NCBI GenBank assembly: GCA_030149405.1 | Contig: JASBRM010000159.1 | Coordinates: 1 to 8,696, forward strand | Direction: 5' to 3' | DNA from: Neptuniibacter sp. | GTDB taxonomy: Bacteria; Pseudomonadota; Gammaproteobacteria; Pseudomonadales; Balneatricaceae | Length of the DNA stretch: 8,696 nt | Shown here: positions 1 to 5,829 of the stretch, piece by piece | Layout of the letters: each line of letters starts with the position of its first letter | Position numbering within the stretch: the stretch's first letter is position 1 | The notes under the pieces: model-generated | Databases searched by the model: none | What the model saw: the letters and a program-made list of their open reading frames with translations, nothing else | Told to the model about the DNA's origin: nothing | Program-made: the position numbers and the translations under genes

Positions 1-240
1 GTTGTCGCTTTCAATGCAGGTAATTTGAAGCCAGTTGCACTCATTATGAGAGAGGCTTATCCCGATGCCAAGATCATCATTGCAGGAGATAACGATAAGT
101 CTGAGGTAGGACAAAAAGCAGCATCTAAAGCCGCGCTAGCCGTAGACGGGCAAATCAGCATACCTGAGTTTTCTTGGCAGGAGTCGGGTAGTGACTGGAA
201 TGACTACTGGATAAATCGGTTAGGTGAGGTGGCAGCATGA
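1..240 (+). CDS. Toprim-domain primase-like protein, C-terminal part (5' truncated by window edge)
   Basis: The frame is open from the first base and ends at TGA 238-240, so only the last 79 residues are visible. They contain the second half of a Toprim fold: a beta strand with VVAFNAGNL, a helix, then IIIAGDNDKSEVGQKAA, where the D-N-D triplet (residues 30-32 of the visible part) is the metal-binding DxD typical of Toprim primases and topoisomerases. The tail is rich in Trp (SDWNDYW). Toprim primase proteins of this kind are found beside DUF3987 proteins on satellite-like islands, where they are thought to prime element replication. Its stop overlaps the next start (ATGA), so the two are very probably translationally coupled. 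An N-terminal zinc finger would be expected upstream but is outside the window. The internal Met at base 46 and the TTG at base 25 are not credible starts because the domain continues upstream. Confidence 0.85.
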   Translation, partial: VVAFNAGNLKPVALIMREAYPDAKIIIAGDNDKSEVGQKAASKAALAVDGQISIPEFSWQESGSDWNDYWINRLGEVAA

Positions 241-1808
241 ATGCTTTTGAAGCAAACCTAACTAGCCCGCTGCAAGAATCCATGGGTCAACCAGCACCAA
301 TCGCAACAAGAGTCCCTGACGTTATGCCCATGACATCAGAATTAATGCCTCCAGCTCTGAAAAACTGGCTTAAGGACATCAGTCACAGGATGCAAACGCC
401 TGCCGATTTCGCCACTGTATCAGCGATCGTTGTGATAGGAAGTCTGATTGGCAGTGGCTGTGCGGTAAGACCTAAGCAGCATGATGATTGGGAAGTCATA
501 CCTAATGTATGGGGAGCGTGCATTGGTCGTCCATCTGTCGTACTGAAGTCACCAAGTATGGCTGAGACAATGCGAATACTGGACAAACTACAGGCCCAAT
601 ATGGTGAGCAGTTTGAGCAGCAGATGGCCGAGTTTGAAGCCGATAATCTTTTTCATGAAGCAGCGTTAAAAGACATAGAGAAACGCCTTGTAAACGCTGC
701 TAAAGGTAAAGGAAAAACAGGTGTTGTAGATAACGATGCCGCCGCAGCTATAAAGCAAGAATACGCTCAGATGAAAAATGCTGAGGTTCCATCGCCGTCT
801 CGTAGGCTCTTCAAAACCAATGAAACCAGTATTCAGTCGATGACGGTTTTACAGAATCAAAATGAGCGTGGTTTGTTGGTATTTCGCGATGAGCTGACAG
901 GGTTGTTGACTCGTTGGGACCGGGATGATCATGCTGACGAGCGGGCATACTATCTGGAAGGGTGGAACGGCGACGGGAGTTATACCGACATGAAAATCGG
1001 TCGGGGATTAACAGATGCCAAGAATATCTGTATTAGCGTGCTGGGAGGGATTCAACCGGATAAGCTGAAACGATACCTCTACCAGGCTATGAAAGGGAAC
1101 AATGATGGGCTGGTACAACGCTTACAGCTCGCCGTTTATCCTGATATTCCAAAGGATTGGGTTTTGGTTGATACCAAGCCAAACAAGCAAGAAAAGCAGC
1201 GAACATTTGATCTCGTAGCAAGATTAGCCGAGATGGATTTTTGCGAATATGGAGCAAGTCTTGGTGAGTATGATGAGCGTCCTTATTTTCGTTTTGACAG
1301 TAATGCTCAGAATCTTTTCAACGAATGGCTAACGCGGTTGCAGACGCAAAAAATACAAAATGAAGATAACCCGTTGATGTTGGAGCATCTTGGTAAGTAT
1401 CGATCATTGATGCCAAGTCTGGCATTGATATTTCATTGCATTGAATTGGCTGATGACAAAGTCACAGGCAATATTTCTGTGTCTTCTGCAAAGTTAGCAA
1501 TGGACTGGTGCGAGTATTTAGAGTCCCATGCCAGACGTTTGTATGCAGTCGCAGAGAGTCCGGAGCTTGAGGCAGCCGTTACCCTGTCCAAAAAGATTTT
1601 GCATGGGTCATTACCCACTCGGTTTACTGCAAAGGTGGTGTATGACAAGCAGTGGCATGGGTTAAAAGATCGTCAGCAAGTTGAGGCTGCGTGTGAAGTA
1701 CTCATAGAGGAAAACTGGTTAACAATTGAAATGAAACCAATTGGAAAAATCGGAGGTAGGCCTCCTCTCCCCGAGTATATCGTCAATCCGGCGGTGCTGG
1801 TTTCTTAG
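237..1808 (+). CDS. DUF3987 (YfjI-like) replication/helicase-type protein
   Basis: This is a complete 523-residue protein of the DUF3987 family, which includes YfjI of the E. coli CP4-57 prophage. Visible features in order are: an N-terminal helix with P-A-L-K-N-W-L (39-45); a hydrophobic helix VSAIVVIGSLIGSGC (61-75); a Walker A-like loop GRPSVVLKSP (97-106), typical of the family rather than canonical GxxxxGKS/T; a long charged helical stretch (107-185); a Walker B-like strand LLVFRDELTGLL (213-224) with D218-E219; and a C-terminal winged-helix-like segment ending in GGRPPLPEYIVNP (506-518). The family is presumed to act as a replicative helicase or initiator partner of the primase; that role is inferred. 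The start ATG overlaps the upstream stop by 4 nt, with GAGG about 9 nt before it, supporting coupling with the Toprim protein. Length is normal and there are no internal breaks. Confidence 0.88.
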   Translation: MNAFEANLTSPLQESMGQPAPIATRVPDVMPMTSELMPPALKNWLKDISHRMQTPADFATVSAIVVIGSLIGSGCAVRPKQHDDWEVIPNVWGACIGRPSVVLKSPSMAETMRILDKLQAQYGEQFEQQMAEFEADNLFHEAALKDIEKRLVNAAKGKGKTGVVDNDAAAAIKQEYAQMKNAEVPSPSRRLFKTNETSIQSMTVLQNQNERGLLVFRDELTGLLTRWDRDDHADERAYYLEGWNGDGSYTDMKIGRGLTDAKNICISVLGGIQPDKLKRYLYQAMKGNNDGLVQRLQLAVYPDIPKDWVLVDTKPNKQEKQRTFDLVARLAEMDFCEYGASLGEYDERPYFRFDSNAQNLFNEWLTRLQTQKIQNEDNPLMLEHLGKYRSLMPSLALIFHCIELADDKVTGNISVSSAKLAMDWCEYLESHARRLYAVAESPELEAAVTLSKKILHGSLPTRFTAKVVYDKQWHGLKDRQQVEAACEVLIEENWLTIEMKPIGKIGGRPPLPEYIVNPAVLVS

Positions 1809-1815
1809 GCATAGA

Positions 1816-1858
1816 ACCAGCTAAACCAGCTAAAGGAGGTTTAGCCAGTTTAGCTGGT
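1816..1858. repeat. Palindrome of four 9-bp units with a Shine-Dalgarno sequence in the loop
   Basis: Two direct copies of CCAGCTAAA (1817-1825, 1826-1834) are followed after GGAGG by two inverted copies, one imperfect (1840-1848) and one perfect (1849-1857). The 19-nt arms 1816-1834 and 1840-1858 pair with only one 3-nt internal mismatch, leaving the loop GGAGG. The structure lies directly after the DUF3987 gene. There is no T-tract, so it is not a classical terminator. Iterons at an origin, or an operator for the next gene, are the likelier readings; both are inferred. Confidence 0.7.
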
Positions 1859-1869
1859 GGCTTATAGTC

Positions 1870-1904
1870 AATATTCATCGAAATTGATGAAGGTTTTGAA
1901 TATT
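1870..1904. repeat. Nested inverted repeat upstream of the zinc-ribbon gene
   Basis: AATATTCA (1870-1877) and TGAATATT (1897-1904) form perfect 8-bp arms. Inside them TCATC (1875-1879) can pair instead with GATGA (1886-1890), so two mutually exclusive hairpins are possible. The element lies about 50 bp before the zinc-ribbon start and could be a leader structure or operator. No clear promoter is visible nearby. Confidence 0.4.
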
Positions 1905-1953
1905 AAGTTATGCACTATTTCCTTAATGATTTCGGTAAAAAGTTGAGAAACCT

Positions 1954-2556
1954 ATGGGTGGCTTAGGCAGTGGTAGAAGATGGCATTACGGTGCTAATGA
2001 GACAGTAGATGATTATCGAGAGCTTTCGATCAAGTCTCTGAATGATTCCGGCCTCATATCCTTAGGAAATTCATTTACACTCAACTGGCGGTGTGGCGAA
2101 CAAAAGGTTGGCTCTATCAGAATCCTCGTAGAAGAGAACCGTCTCAGGCTCTCATATCGCCATCAAGTTACTGGTGGTGAGTGGGAGAGCATTAACTATC
2201 CGGTTCATCTATCCTGGTCTGATTGTCATTTTGGTGGGAAGCGGCCATGGTTCCTATGCCCGGTTAAAGGCTGCAACAAACGAGTGGCTAAACTCTATGG
2301 TGGCCGTGTGTTTGTGTGTCGGCACTGCCTTAACTTGGCATATCCAAGCCAAAAAGAAAACACAGATGATCGTCTATTGAGGCAAGCAAATAAGATAAGG
2401 GAAAGGCTCGGCTGGAGGCCAGGTATTCTCAATCCAAAGGGAGGAAAACCGAAGGGTATGCATTGGAGCACTTTTGAAAAGCTTGAAGCTGAGCACGATG
2501 ACTTTCTAGAAAAGGCATGTATGAACTTAAATAAACAATTGGGTGCTTGGTTTTGA
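1954..2556 (+). CDS. Zinc-ribbon protein with MGGLGSGR N-terminus, function unknown
   Basis: The 200-residue protein starts with MGGLGSGRRW, a conserved opening shared by a group of uncharacterised proteins common on integrative elements of proteobacteria (recalled from general knowledge, not searched). Residues 35-90 are mainly beta-like. Two cysteine pairs follow, CPVKGC (C102, C107) and CRHC (C122, C125), separated by a short strand, as expected of a zinc ribbon. The C-terminal part (134-195) is helical and basic, including RLLRQANKIRERLGWRPG. The make-up suggests nucleic-acid binding; no catalytic motif is seen. It follows the DUF3987 gene by 145 bp that contain two strong inverted repeats, so it may be read from the same message or from its own regulated leader. 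The ribosome binding site is weak (GTTGAG about 6 nt before ATG), but the start is fixed by the conserved N-terminus. Confidence 0.75.
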   Translation: MGGLGSGRRWHYGANETVDDYRELSIKSLNDSGLISLGNSFTLNWRCGEQKVGSIRILVEENRLRLSYRHQVTGGEWESINYPVHLSWSDCHFGGKRPWFLCPVKGCNKRVAKLYGGRVFVCRHCLNLAYPSQKENTDDRLLRQANKIRERLGWRPGILNPKGGKPKGMHWSTFEKLEAEHDDFLEKACMNLNKQLGAWF

Positions 2557-2582
2557 GGGGGGCGAGTATTTTTAACTACTGG

Positions 2583-2939
2583 TCATTTTTCGATATACCT
2601 CTTACCATCAGGTGTTCGAGTATAAACTTTCCCTGGGTTGGCAATCGACCACTTTTTGGCCTCTTCGAATGTTTCAAATACCTTCTTAGGGCCTGTTGAT
2701 GATGACTGGTGATTCGGAATCGTTTGGCTCTCACTGAACACTGCTACTTTTGCTGAAGTTAGCCAAGTTCCTTTCTGTCCTTTTATGACTGACCGTCCCT
2801 TTTGATTCCATTCTTCGACCGTTAGATAACCTTTCTCGCGGAGTTCATATTCCCAGTCATTATTCCACGTTGGCGATTCCCATGGTGCAAAGTCAGCAGA
2901 CATTCCTGCAGAGCCAAACGCATCTTCCCAGTCACCCAT
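2583..2939 (-). CDS. 118-aa protein of unknown function
   Basis: The start is ATG at 2939, chosen because AAAGGGA (2947-2953) lies 7 nt upstream; an in-frame TTG at 2945 would leave almost no spacing. The N-terminus is acidic and tryptophan-rich (MGDWEDAFGSAGMSADFAPWE, then a second WNNDWEYEL at 25-33). The middle, EEWNQKGRSVIKGQKGTWLTSAKVAVFSESQ (42-72), vaguely recalls the 'GxxVxKGEKG' segment of ArdC-type N-terminal domains, but this is a weak resemblance. A Ser-rich linker (79-82) precedes a C-terminal FEEAKKWSIANPGKVYTRTPDGKRYIEK, which looks like a small independent domain. No TM segment or signal peptide is present. It is the last gene of a three-gene minus-strand unit, 70 bp after the membrane protein gene, and converges on the zinc-ribbon gene with 26 bp between the stops. 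It probably forms part of the island's cargo. Confidence 0.65.
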   Translation of the reverse strand: MGDWEDAFGSAGMSADFAPWESPTWNNDWEYELREKGYLTVEEWNQKGRSVIKGQKGTWLTSAKVAVFSESQTIPNHQSSSTGPKKVFETFEEAKKWSIANPGKVYTRTPDGKRYIEK

Positions 2940-3009
2940 TTTCAAGTCCCTTTCTTCTATTACCTACATTATCAGAGCGGTCGATTTGTCCCTGATACAC
3001 AATTGAATT

Positions 3010-3669
3010 TCAATTCTCTACATCGTTGTATGGGGGTAACCTTTCAAGTATTTCAGTGATCACACAATCTATAGGCGGAACGAAATAAAAGTGAGCTGCG
3101 TCGGGCTCTCCACGATAGTATCCGGCATTAGCTTCAATTTGTGCTTTTTGGATTGCTTCAACTCTTGCGTCAATTGCGAGTAATTCAACGGTTCCCTTTG
3201 GATAAAGTATTTCAATCCATTTTTTGAGTAATTCGAGACTTTCCTGATCGTGATGGCGCGTTGATAAGCCATATTTATTCCAAAGTGAATCAAGGGTTTT
3301 TTCTGGATTGCACTCATCTGATGAATTAATAGTACTTTCCTGACTAAGTGTTTTGATTGCTTGCTTGCACTGATGCTTTTGTTTCAGATAAGGCCAGATC
3401 TCCAAGCAATACATCAGAGGAGATATGACAATAACACAAAGGACAAACAGCCAAATTAGAGGGATTAGCGCTATCTGGAGAAGTTTTCCTTGAATTGTGG
3501 GTTTCCAGTCAATATCGAGTTGGTATAAATCGCTAAAGGTCATTTCTGGAGCATATTGAGGCAGCAATCTAGGATAATATTCCTCGAGTTTACGTTTCTG
3601 ATGCTCCAGTTTTGCAAGTCTGCTGGATTGGATACATTCAAGTTCGTTTTTACTTAGCTTTCCTGCCAT
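3010..3669 (-). CDS. 219-aa membrane protein of unknown function
   Basis: The ATG at 3669 is preceded by a near-perfect Shine-Dalgarno sequence AAAGGAGG (3677-3684) at 7-nt spacing, which decides the start against an in-frame TTG 18 nt upstream that would overlap this site. The protein has a charged helical N-terminus (1-35), a 30-residue hydrophobic block at about 63-92 (LLQIALIPLIWLFVLCV and on), enough for one long TM helix or a tight hairpin, and a soluble C-terminal half (95-219) with several helices and the motif NAGYYRGEPDAAHFYFVPP (181-199). No known family is recognised. It is the middle gene of the minus-strand trio, 43 bp after the 84-aa gene. A membrane protein flanked by small soluble partners inside an island is compatible with a cargo system, but function is not shown by the sequence. 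Confidence 0.7.
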   Translation of the reverse strand: MAGKLSKNELECIQSSRLAKLEHQKRKLEEYYPRLLPQYAPEMTFSDLYQLDIDWKPTIQGKLLQIALIPLIWLFVLCVIVISPLMYCLEIWPYLKQKHQCKQAIKTLSQESTINSSDECNPEKTLDSLWNKYGLSTRHHDQESLELLKKWIEILYPKGTVELLAIDARVEAIQKAQIEANAGYYRGEPDAAHFYFVPPIDCVITEILERLPPYNDVEN

Positions 3670-3712
3670 TGTTGAGCCTCCTTTCAATTTTTAGTAACGT
3701 TAAAGCTTCGAA

Positions 3713-3967
3713 TTAACGACGTTTATCTATCAAGAGCTCAGATAACTCTAGTATCGTATTCGATGCACTCTGATAGGCTACTGAACCCTCTATACGGTAG
3801 AACTTCCCACCTCTTGAACTGCGCTTCCAGTAGATAGTGTCGATGTTTAAACAGGAGCATAAGTTTTTCATAATTCTCTCTAGCTTTTCATTTTGAGGAA
3901 TATTCGTCCTCAATAATGAAGTTCCAAATGTGCCCGACTCAGTTCCTTTTTCTAACCTCACATGCAT
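3713..3967 (-). CDS. 84-aa protein of unknown function
   Basis: The ATG at 3967 has AAAGGGG (3974-3980) 6 nt upstream and is preferred over a longer reading from 4012 that has no ribosome binding site. The predicted product is MHVRLEKGTESGTFGTSLL and on, a small mixed alpha/beta protein with a basic patch (YWKRSSRGGKFYR, about residues 46-58), two cysteines (C37, C39) and an acidic helix near the end (ILELSELLIDKRR). No known family is recognised. It is the first gene of the minus-strand unit that continues with the 219-aa membrane protein. A hairpin-forming repeat lies just upstream (4013-4041). It could be a small regulator or antitoxin-like protein; nothing in the sequence proves either. 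Confidence 0.6.
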   Translation of the reverse strand: MHVRLEKGTESGTFGTSLLRTNIPQNEKLERIMKNLCSCLNIDTIYWKRSSRGGKFYRIEGSVAYQSASNTILELSELLIDKRR

Positions 3968-4012
3968 GGCAAACCCCTTTATGGCCTTCCCGTTGAGGCT
4001 CAAAATTATCAT

Positions 4013-4041
4013 AGACTTTTACTAATGGAGTACCAAAGTCT
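4013..4041. promoter_or_regulatory. Inverted repeat upstream of the minus-strand trio
   Basis: AGACTTT (4013-4019) and AAAGTCT (4035-4041) are perfect 7-bp arms, and the interior TACT and AGTA pair further around AATGG with a 2-nt bulge. It lies 46 bp before the first gene of the unit, so it may be an operator or a leader hairpin. No T-tract follows on either strand. Confidence 0.4.
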
Positions 4042-4137
4042 GAATTTCTTCTGAAAATGGTTGGATGAGATCATATCGCGACGTGTCTTTAATAACTGCA
4101 AGATGATTAGTTTGTTAGTGCCTGTTTTACTTTATTT

Positions 4138-4392
4138 ATGCCAGAGAATGAGATTGATTCAATCTCAAAATGTGCCCATTTAGACGGTAAGTTTAGGGTA
4201 AGGTTAAATAAAGAATGGCTTGATGGTGATTTTCAAGTTTCTTTATTTCGGCAGATGGAAAAGCAACGGTGGGGTATTGCATCCTCATCAGCAAGGCTCG
4301 CCATCAACTGGTGTAAGTAGCTTGAAAGTCATGCCCGACGTATTCATGTCATGACAGAAAGGCCAGATCGTGAGACAGCATTGATATTGTAG
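4138..4392 (+). pseudogene. Remnant of a second DUF3987 gene, with two in-frame amber stops
   Basis: Reading this frame through TAG 4318-4320 gives SSARLAINWCK*LESHARR followed by a 17-residue tail ending at TAG 4390-4392. This aligns without gaps to residues 416-450 of the intact DUF3987 protein at 237-1808 (SSAKLAMDWCEYLESHARR), with 19 of 35 positions identical by my count. The first stop falls where the intact copy has Tyr427, so one base change explains it. The 5' part (4138-4281) does not match the intact protein, and the ATG at 4138 has no ribosome binding site. The fragment is therefore a chimeric or deleted leftover, perhaps of an earlier element or of homologous recombination. A short truncated 60-aa product is possible but unlikely to be functional. 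Confidence 0.7.
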
Positions 4393-4401
4393 GGGAAGAT
4401 A

Positions 4402-4701
4402 ATGACGAATGGCCAATCATTTAAATTTACACAGCAACAGCTTGCAGAGATAAAACAACAAGCAATCATTCGGGTTAGAGCAAATAATTTAGAAAAGTTG
4501 TCATGGGATGCTGCATGGAGTGGTTGTTATCCGGAGGAACCAACAGAGCAACAAATTGAGCTAGAGTATGAAGCTCTCAAAGCTAAAGCATTCAGAATAC
4601 TATCTGGTCAGGTAGATATTTCAGACGAGTATCCGAATATGTCAGAGCACTTAAGGATGATAGCCCTGGAAGACTGTAAGACATTCAATATATGGCCATA
4701 G
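4402..4701 (+). CDS. 99-aa protein of unknown function
   Basis: ATG 4402 is preceded by AGGGGA (4391-4396) at 5-nt spacing, a good ribosome binding site that overlaps the last stop of the DUF3987 remnant. The product is helical and acidic, beginning MTNGQSFKFTQQQLAEIKQQ; it has two short Trp-containing motifs (LSWDAAWSGCYPEEPTEQQ, about 33-51) and ends in CKTFNIWP. No TM segment, signal peptide or known domain is seen. It lies in the same frame as the remnant upstream, but its sequence does not resemble the C-terminus of DUF3987, so it is treated as a separate gene. Small proteins trailing the replication gene on such islands are often accessory; no function is assigned. Confidence 0.6.
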   Translation: MTNGQSFKFTQQQLAEIKQQAIIRVRANNLEKLSWDAAWSGCYPEEPTEQQIELEYEALKAKAFRILSGQVDISDEYPNMSEHLRMIALEDCKTFNIWP

Positions 4702-4715
4702 ATGGCAGTTATCGG

Positions 4716-4736
4716 GCACATGCGCGCATGCGCGCG
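4716..4736. repeat. Alternating purine-pyrimidine GC tract with perfect palindrome
   Basis: Twenty-one bases alternate strictly between purine and pyrimidine. They contain a perfect 14-bp palindrome GCGCGCATGCGCGC (4722-4735) and the direct tandem ATGCGCGC x2 (4720-4727, 4728-4735). It lies 15 bp after the 99-aa gene in otherwise AT-rich intergenic DNA. Such tracts favour Z-DNA or cruciform structure, and the palindrome could be a protein site; neither is shown. Confidence 0.6.
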
Positions 4737-4850
4737 AGGAACCTAGCTCACAAATATAGTGAAGTAAGGCTTCCTTTCCTTAAGTAGCCTGTTTGGAACA
4801 TCCTGAGCAATTGAAAATAAATTCAGCAAGGTTAGTGTTAGATATGTATG

Positions 4851-4870
4851 TGAATGAAAAAAGTCATTCA
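4851..4870. repeat. Small inverted repeat downstream of the NERD gene
   Basis: TGAATGA (4851-4857) and TCATTCA (4864-4870) form a 7-bp stem with a 6-nt loop, 8 bp beyond the stop of the NERD gene. The position suits a transcription end, but no U-tract follows on the minus strand, so it is listed only as a weak terminator candidate. Confidence 0.35.
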
Positions 4871-4878
4871 ATGATGGA

Positions 4879-5643
4879 TTAATTTTTGTAGGTCCGCACA
4901 TACCTTGATATGTGATATGCGATCATATTGATGTCAGACTCATTCAGCTTTTCACTACTATTGGCAATGAATGTTGGTAGTCCTTTAGGGTTTAGAACCC
5001 AAACATCACTACTTTTTGCTTCGCTGGTAGGCTCAATAAACCAGCCAGGAAAAACCACAACTGGTTTTGTGGAGAAGGTTTTACCAGTAGTTTCCTTGAT
5101 TAACTCTTTTACCCATGAGCTAGCAGATTTAACTTGGATAATAGGTTTATCAGTTTTATATCCATTTCCCAATGTTAGATTGACGCCATTAAATACAATC
5201 CTGTGAGAGCCATCATCAGATTTTGAGTAAGTCTTGGTTTCAATGACGTAAATACCGCTTTTAGCAATGACTAAGTGGTCAATGTTGAAGTCTTTTGCCG
5301 GAATGTCATGAAATACTTTTGCTGACGACTCTCTCAAAGACTCTAAATACTGACCAACTGCTTTTTCACCATCGCGACCTAGTTTCAGTTTGATTACCTT
5401 TTTTCGATGTTTGAAGACTCTATAGACAAAAATTGGGATCAACACTAATGCCACAATTGTGATGTTTATTGGATGTGGTGGTACTTCTCTAAACCATGTC
5501 CACCACTCCCAGCCTGTAAGGACTAAAAGCATGACAATCATCATTAGATCTTGAATCGCTTTATCGTTAATGATTTTGTCGATTTCTTGGTCGAGAGATT
5601 CAGCAGGATTGTTAAGAGGCTTATCTTTGAGGGGGGATTTCAT
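4879..5643 (-). CDS. Membrane-anchored NERD-domain (nuclease-related) protein
   Basis: The 254-residue protein has a charged N-terminus, two hydrophobic segments (about 31-50, DLMMIVMLLVLTGWEWWTWF, and 59-76, INITIVALVLIPIFVYRV), then a NERD domain at about 86-205. NERD hallmarks are visible: GRDGEKAVGQYL (89-100), NIDHLVI (120-126) with D122, GIYVIETK (130-137) with the E135-x-K137 pair, and Q170 in the helix that follows. These match the PD-(D/E)xK-like active-site set of the family, so nuclease activity is plausible and the key residues are intact. NERD proteins occur widely, including next to anti-phage genes, but many have unknown roles. Two N-terminal TM segments would hold the domain on the cytoplasmic face. 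The gene is alone on its strand, diverging from alpA. The start ATG has only a weak GGAT ribosome binding site. Confidence 0.82.
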   Translation of the reverse strand: MKSPLKDKPLNNPAESLDQEIDKIINDKAIQDLMMIVMLLVLTGWEWWTWFREVPPHPINITIVALVLIPIFVYRVFKHRKKVIKLKLGRDGEKAVGQYLESLRESSAKVFHDIPAKDFNIDHLVIAKSGIYVIETKTYSKSDDGSHRIVFNGVNLTLGNGYKTDKPIIQVKSASSWVKELIKETTGKTFSTKPVVVFPGWFIEPTSEAKSSDVWVLNPKGLPTFIANSSEKLNESDINMIAYHISRYVRTYKN

Positions 5644-5829
5644 AGTTCAATCCATCCATGGAAACTAGCTATTGAATAAACGGAATCAAACCGCGCTAAA
5701 TTAAGTTTTTAGTATATTCAAAAAATGCCTAGGTGGCTGCAATATTAGAGATTAGAGCATTCTTAGTCCGTTCCTTATTCACAAAAGAAGCGGTTTTACT
5801 GTTATTCATCATAAAGGGGGGGGGATTAG
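5644..5829. promoter_or_regulatory. Divergent control region between NERD gene and AlpA-family gene
   Basis: This 186-bp region must carry the promoters of both divergent genes, but no strong -35/-10 pair stands out. Visible structure includes a tandem ATTAGAG x2 (5744-5757) and AAACCGC (5688-5694) matched by inverted GCGGTTT (5790-5796) about 95 bp away, which could be sites for one looping regulator. The right end is a nine-G ribosome binding site (5816-5824). Confidence 0.35.

Noticed and set aside
383..586. 67-codon open frame on the minus strand inside the DUF3987 gene
   Set aside because: It is antisense to well-conserved coding sequence, and has no ribosome binding site or recognisable product.
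1433..1648. 71-codon minus-strand frame inside the DUF3987 gene
   Set aside because: It is a shadow of the coding strand with no supporting signal.
1816..1904. CRISPR array or standard terminator after the DUF3987 gene
   Set aside because: Units are contiguous 9-mers without spacers, and there is no T-tract after the stems.
2174..2380. 68-codon frame on the + strand within the zinc-ribbon gene
   Set aside because: It is out of frame with the gene that carries the Cys pairs and conserved N-terminus.
3069..3317. 82-codon minus-strand frame within the 219-aa membrane protein gene
   Set aside because: It overlaps in another frame a gene with a much better ribosome binding site.
3670..3687. Longer start (TTG) for the 219-aa protein
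   Set aside because: The extra codons would lie over the AAAGGAGG ribosome binding site that serves ATG 3669.
4928..5206. 92-codon + strand frame opposite the NERD gene
   Set aside because: It is antisense to the conserved NERD domain.
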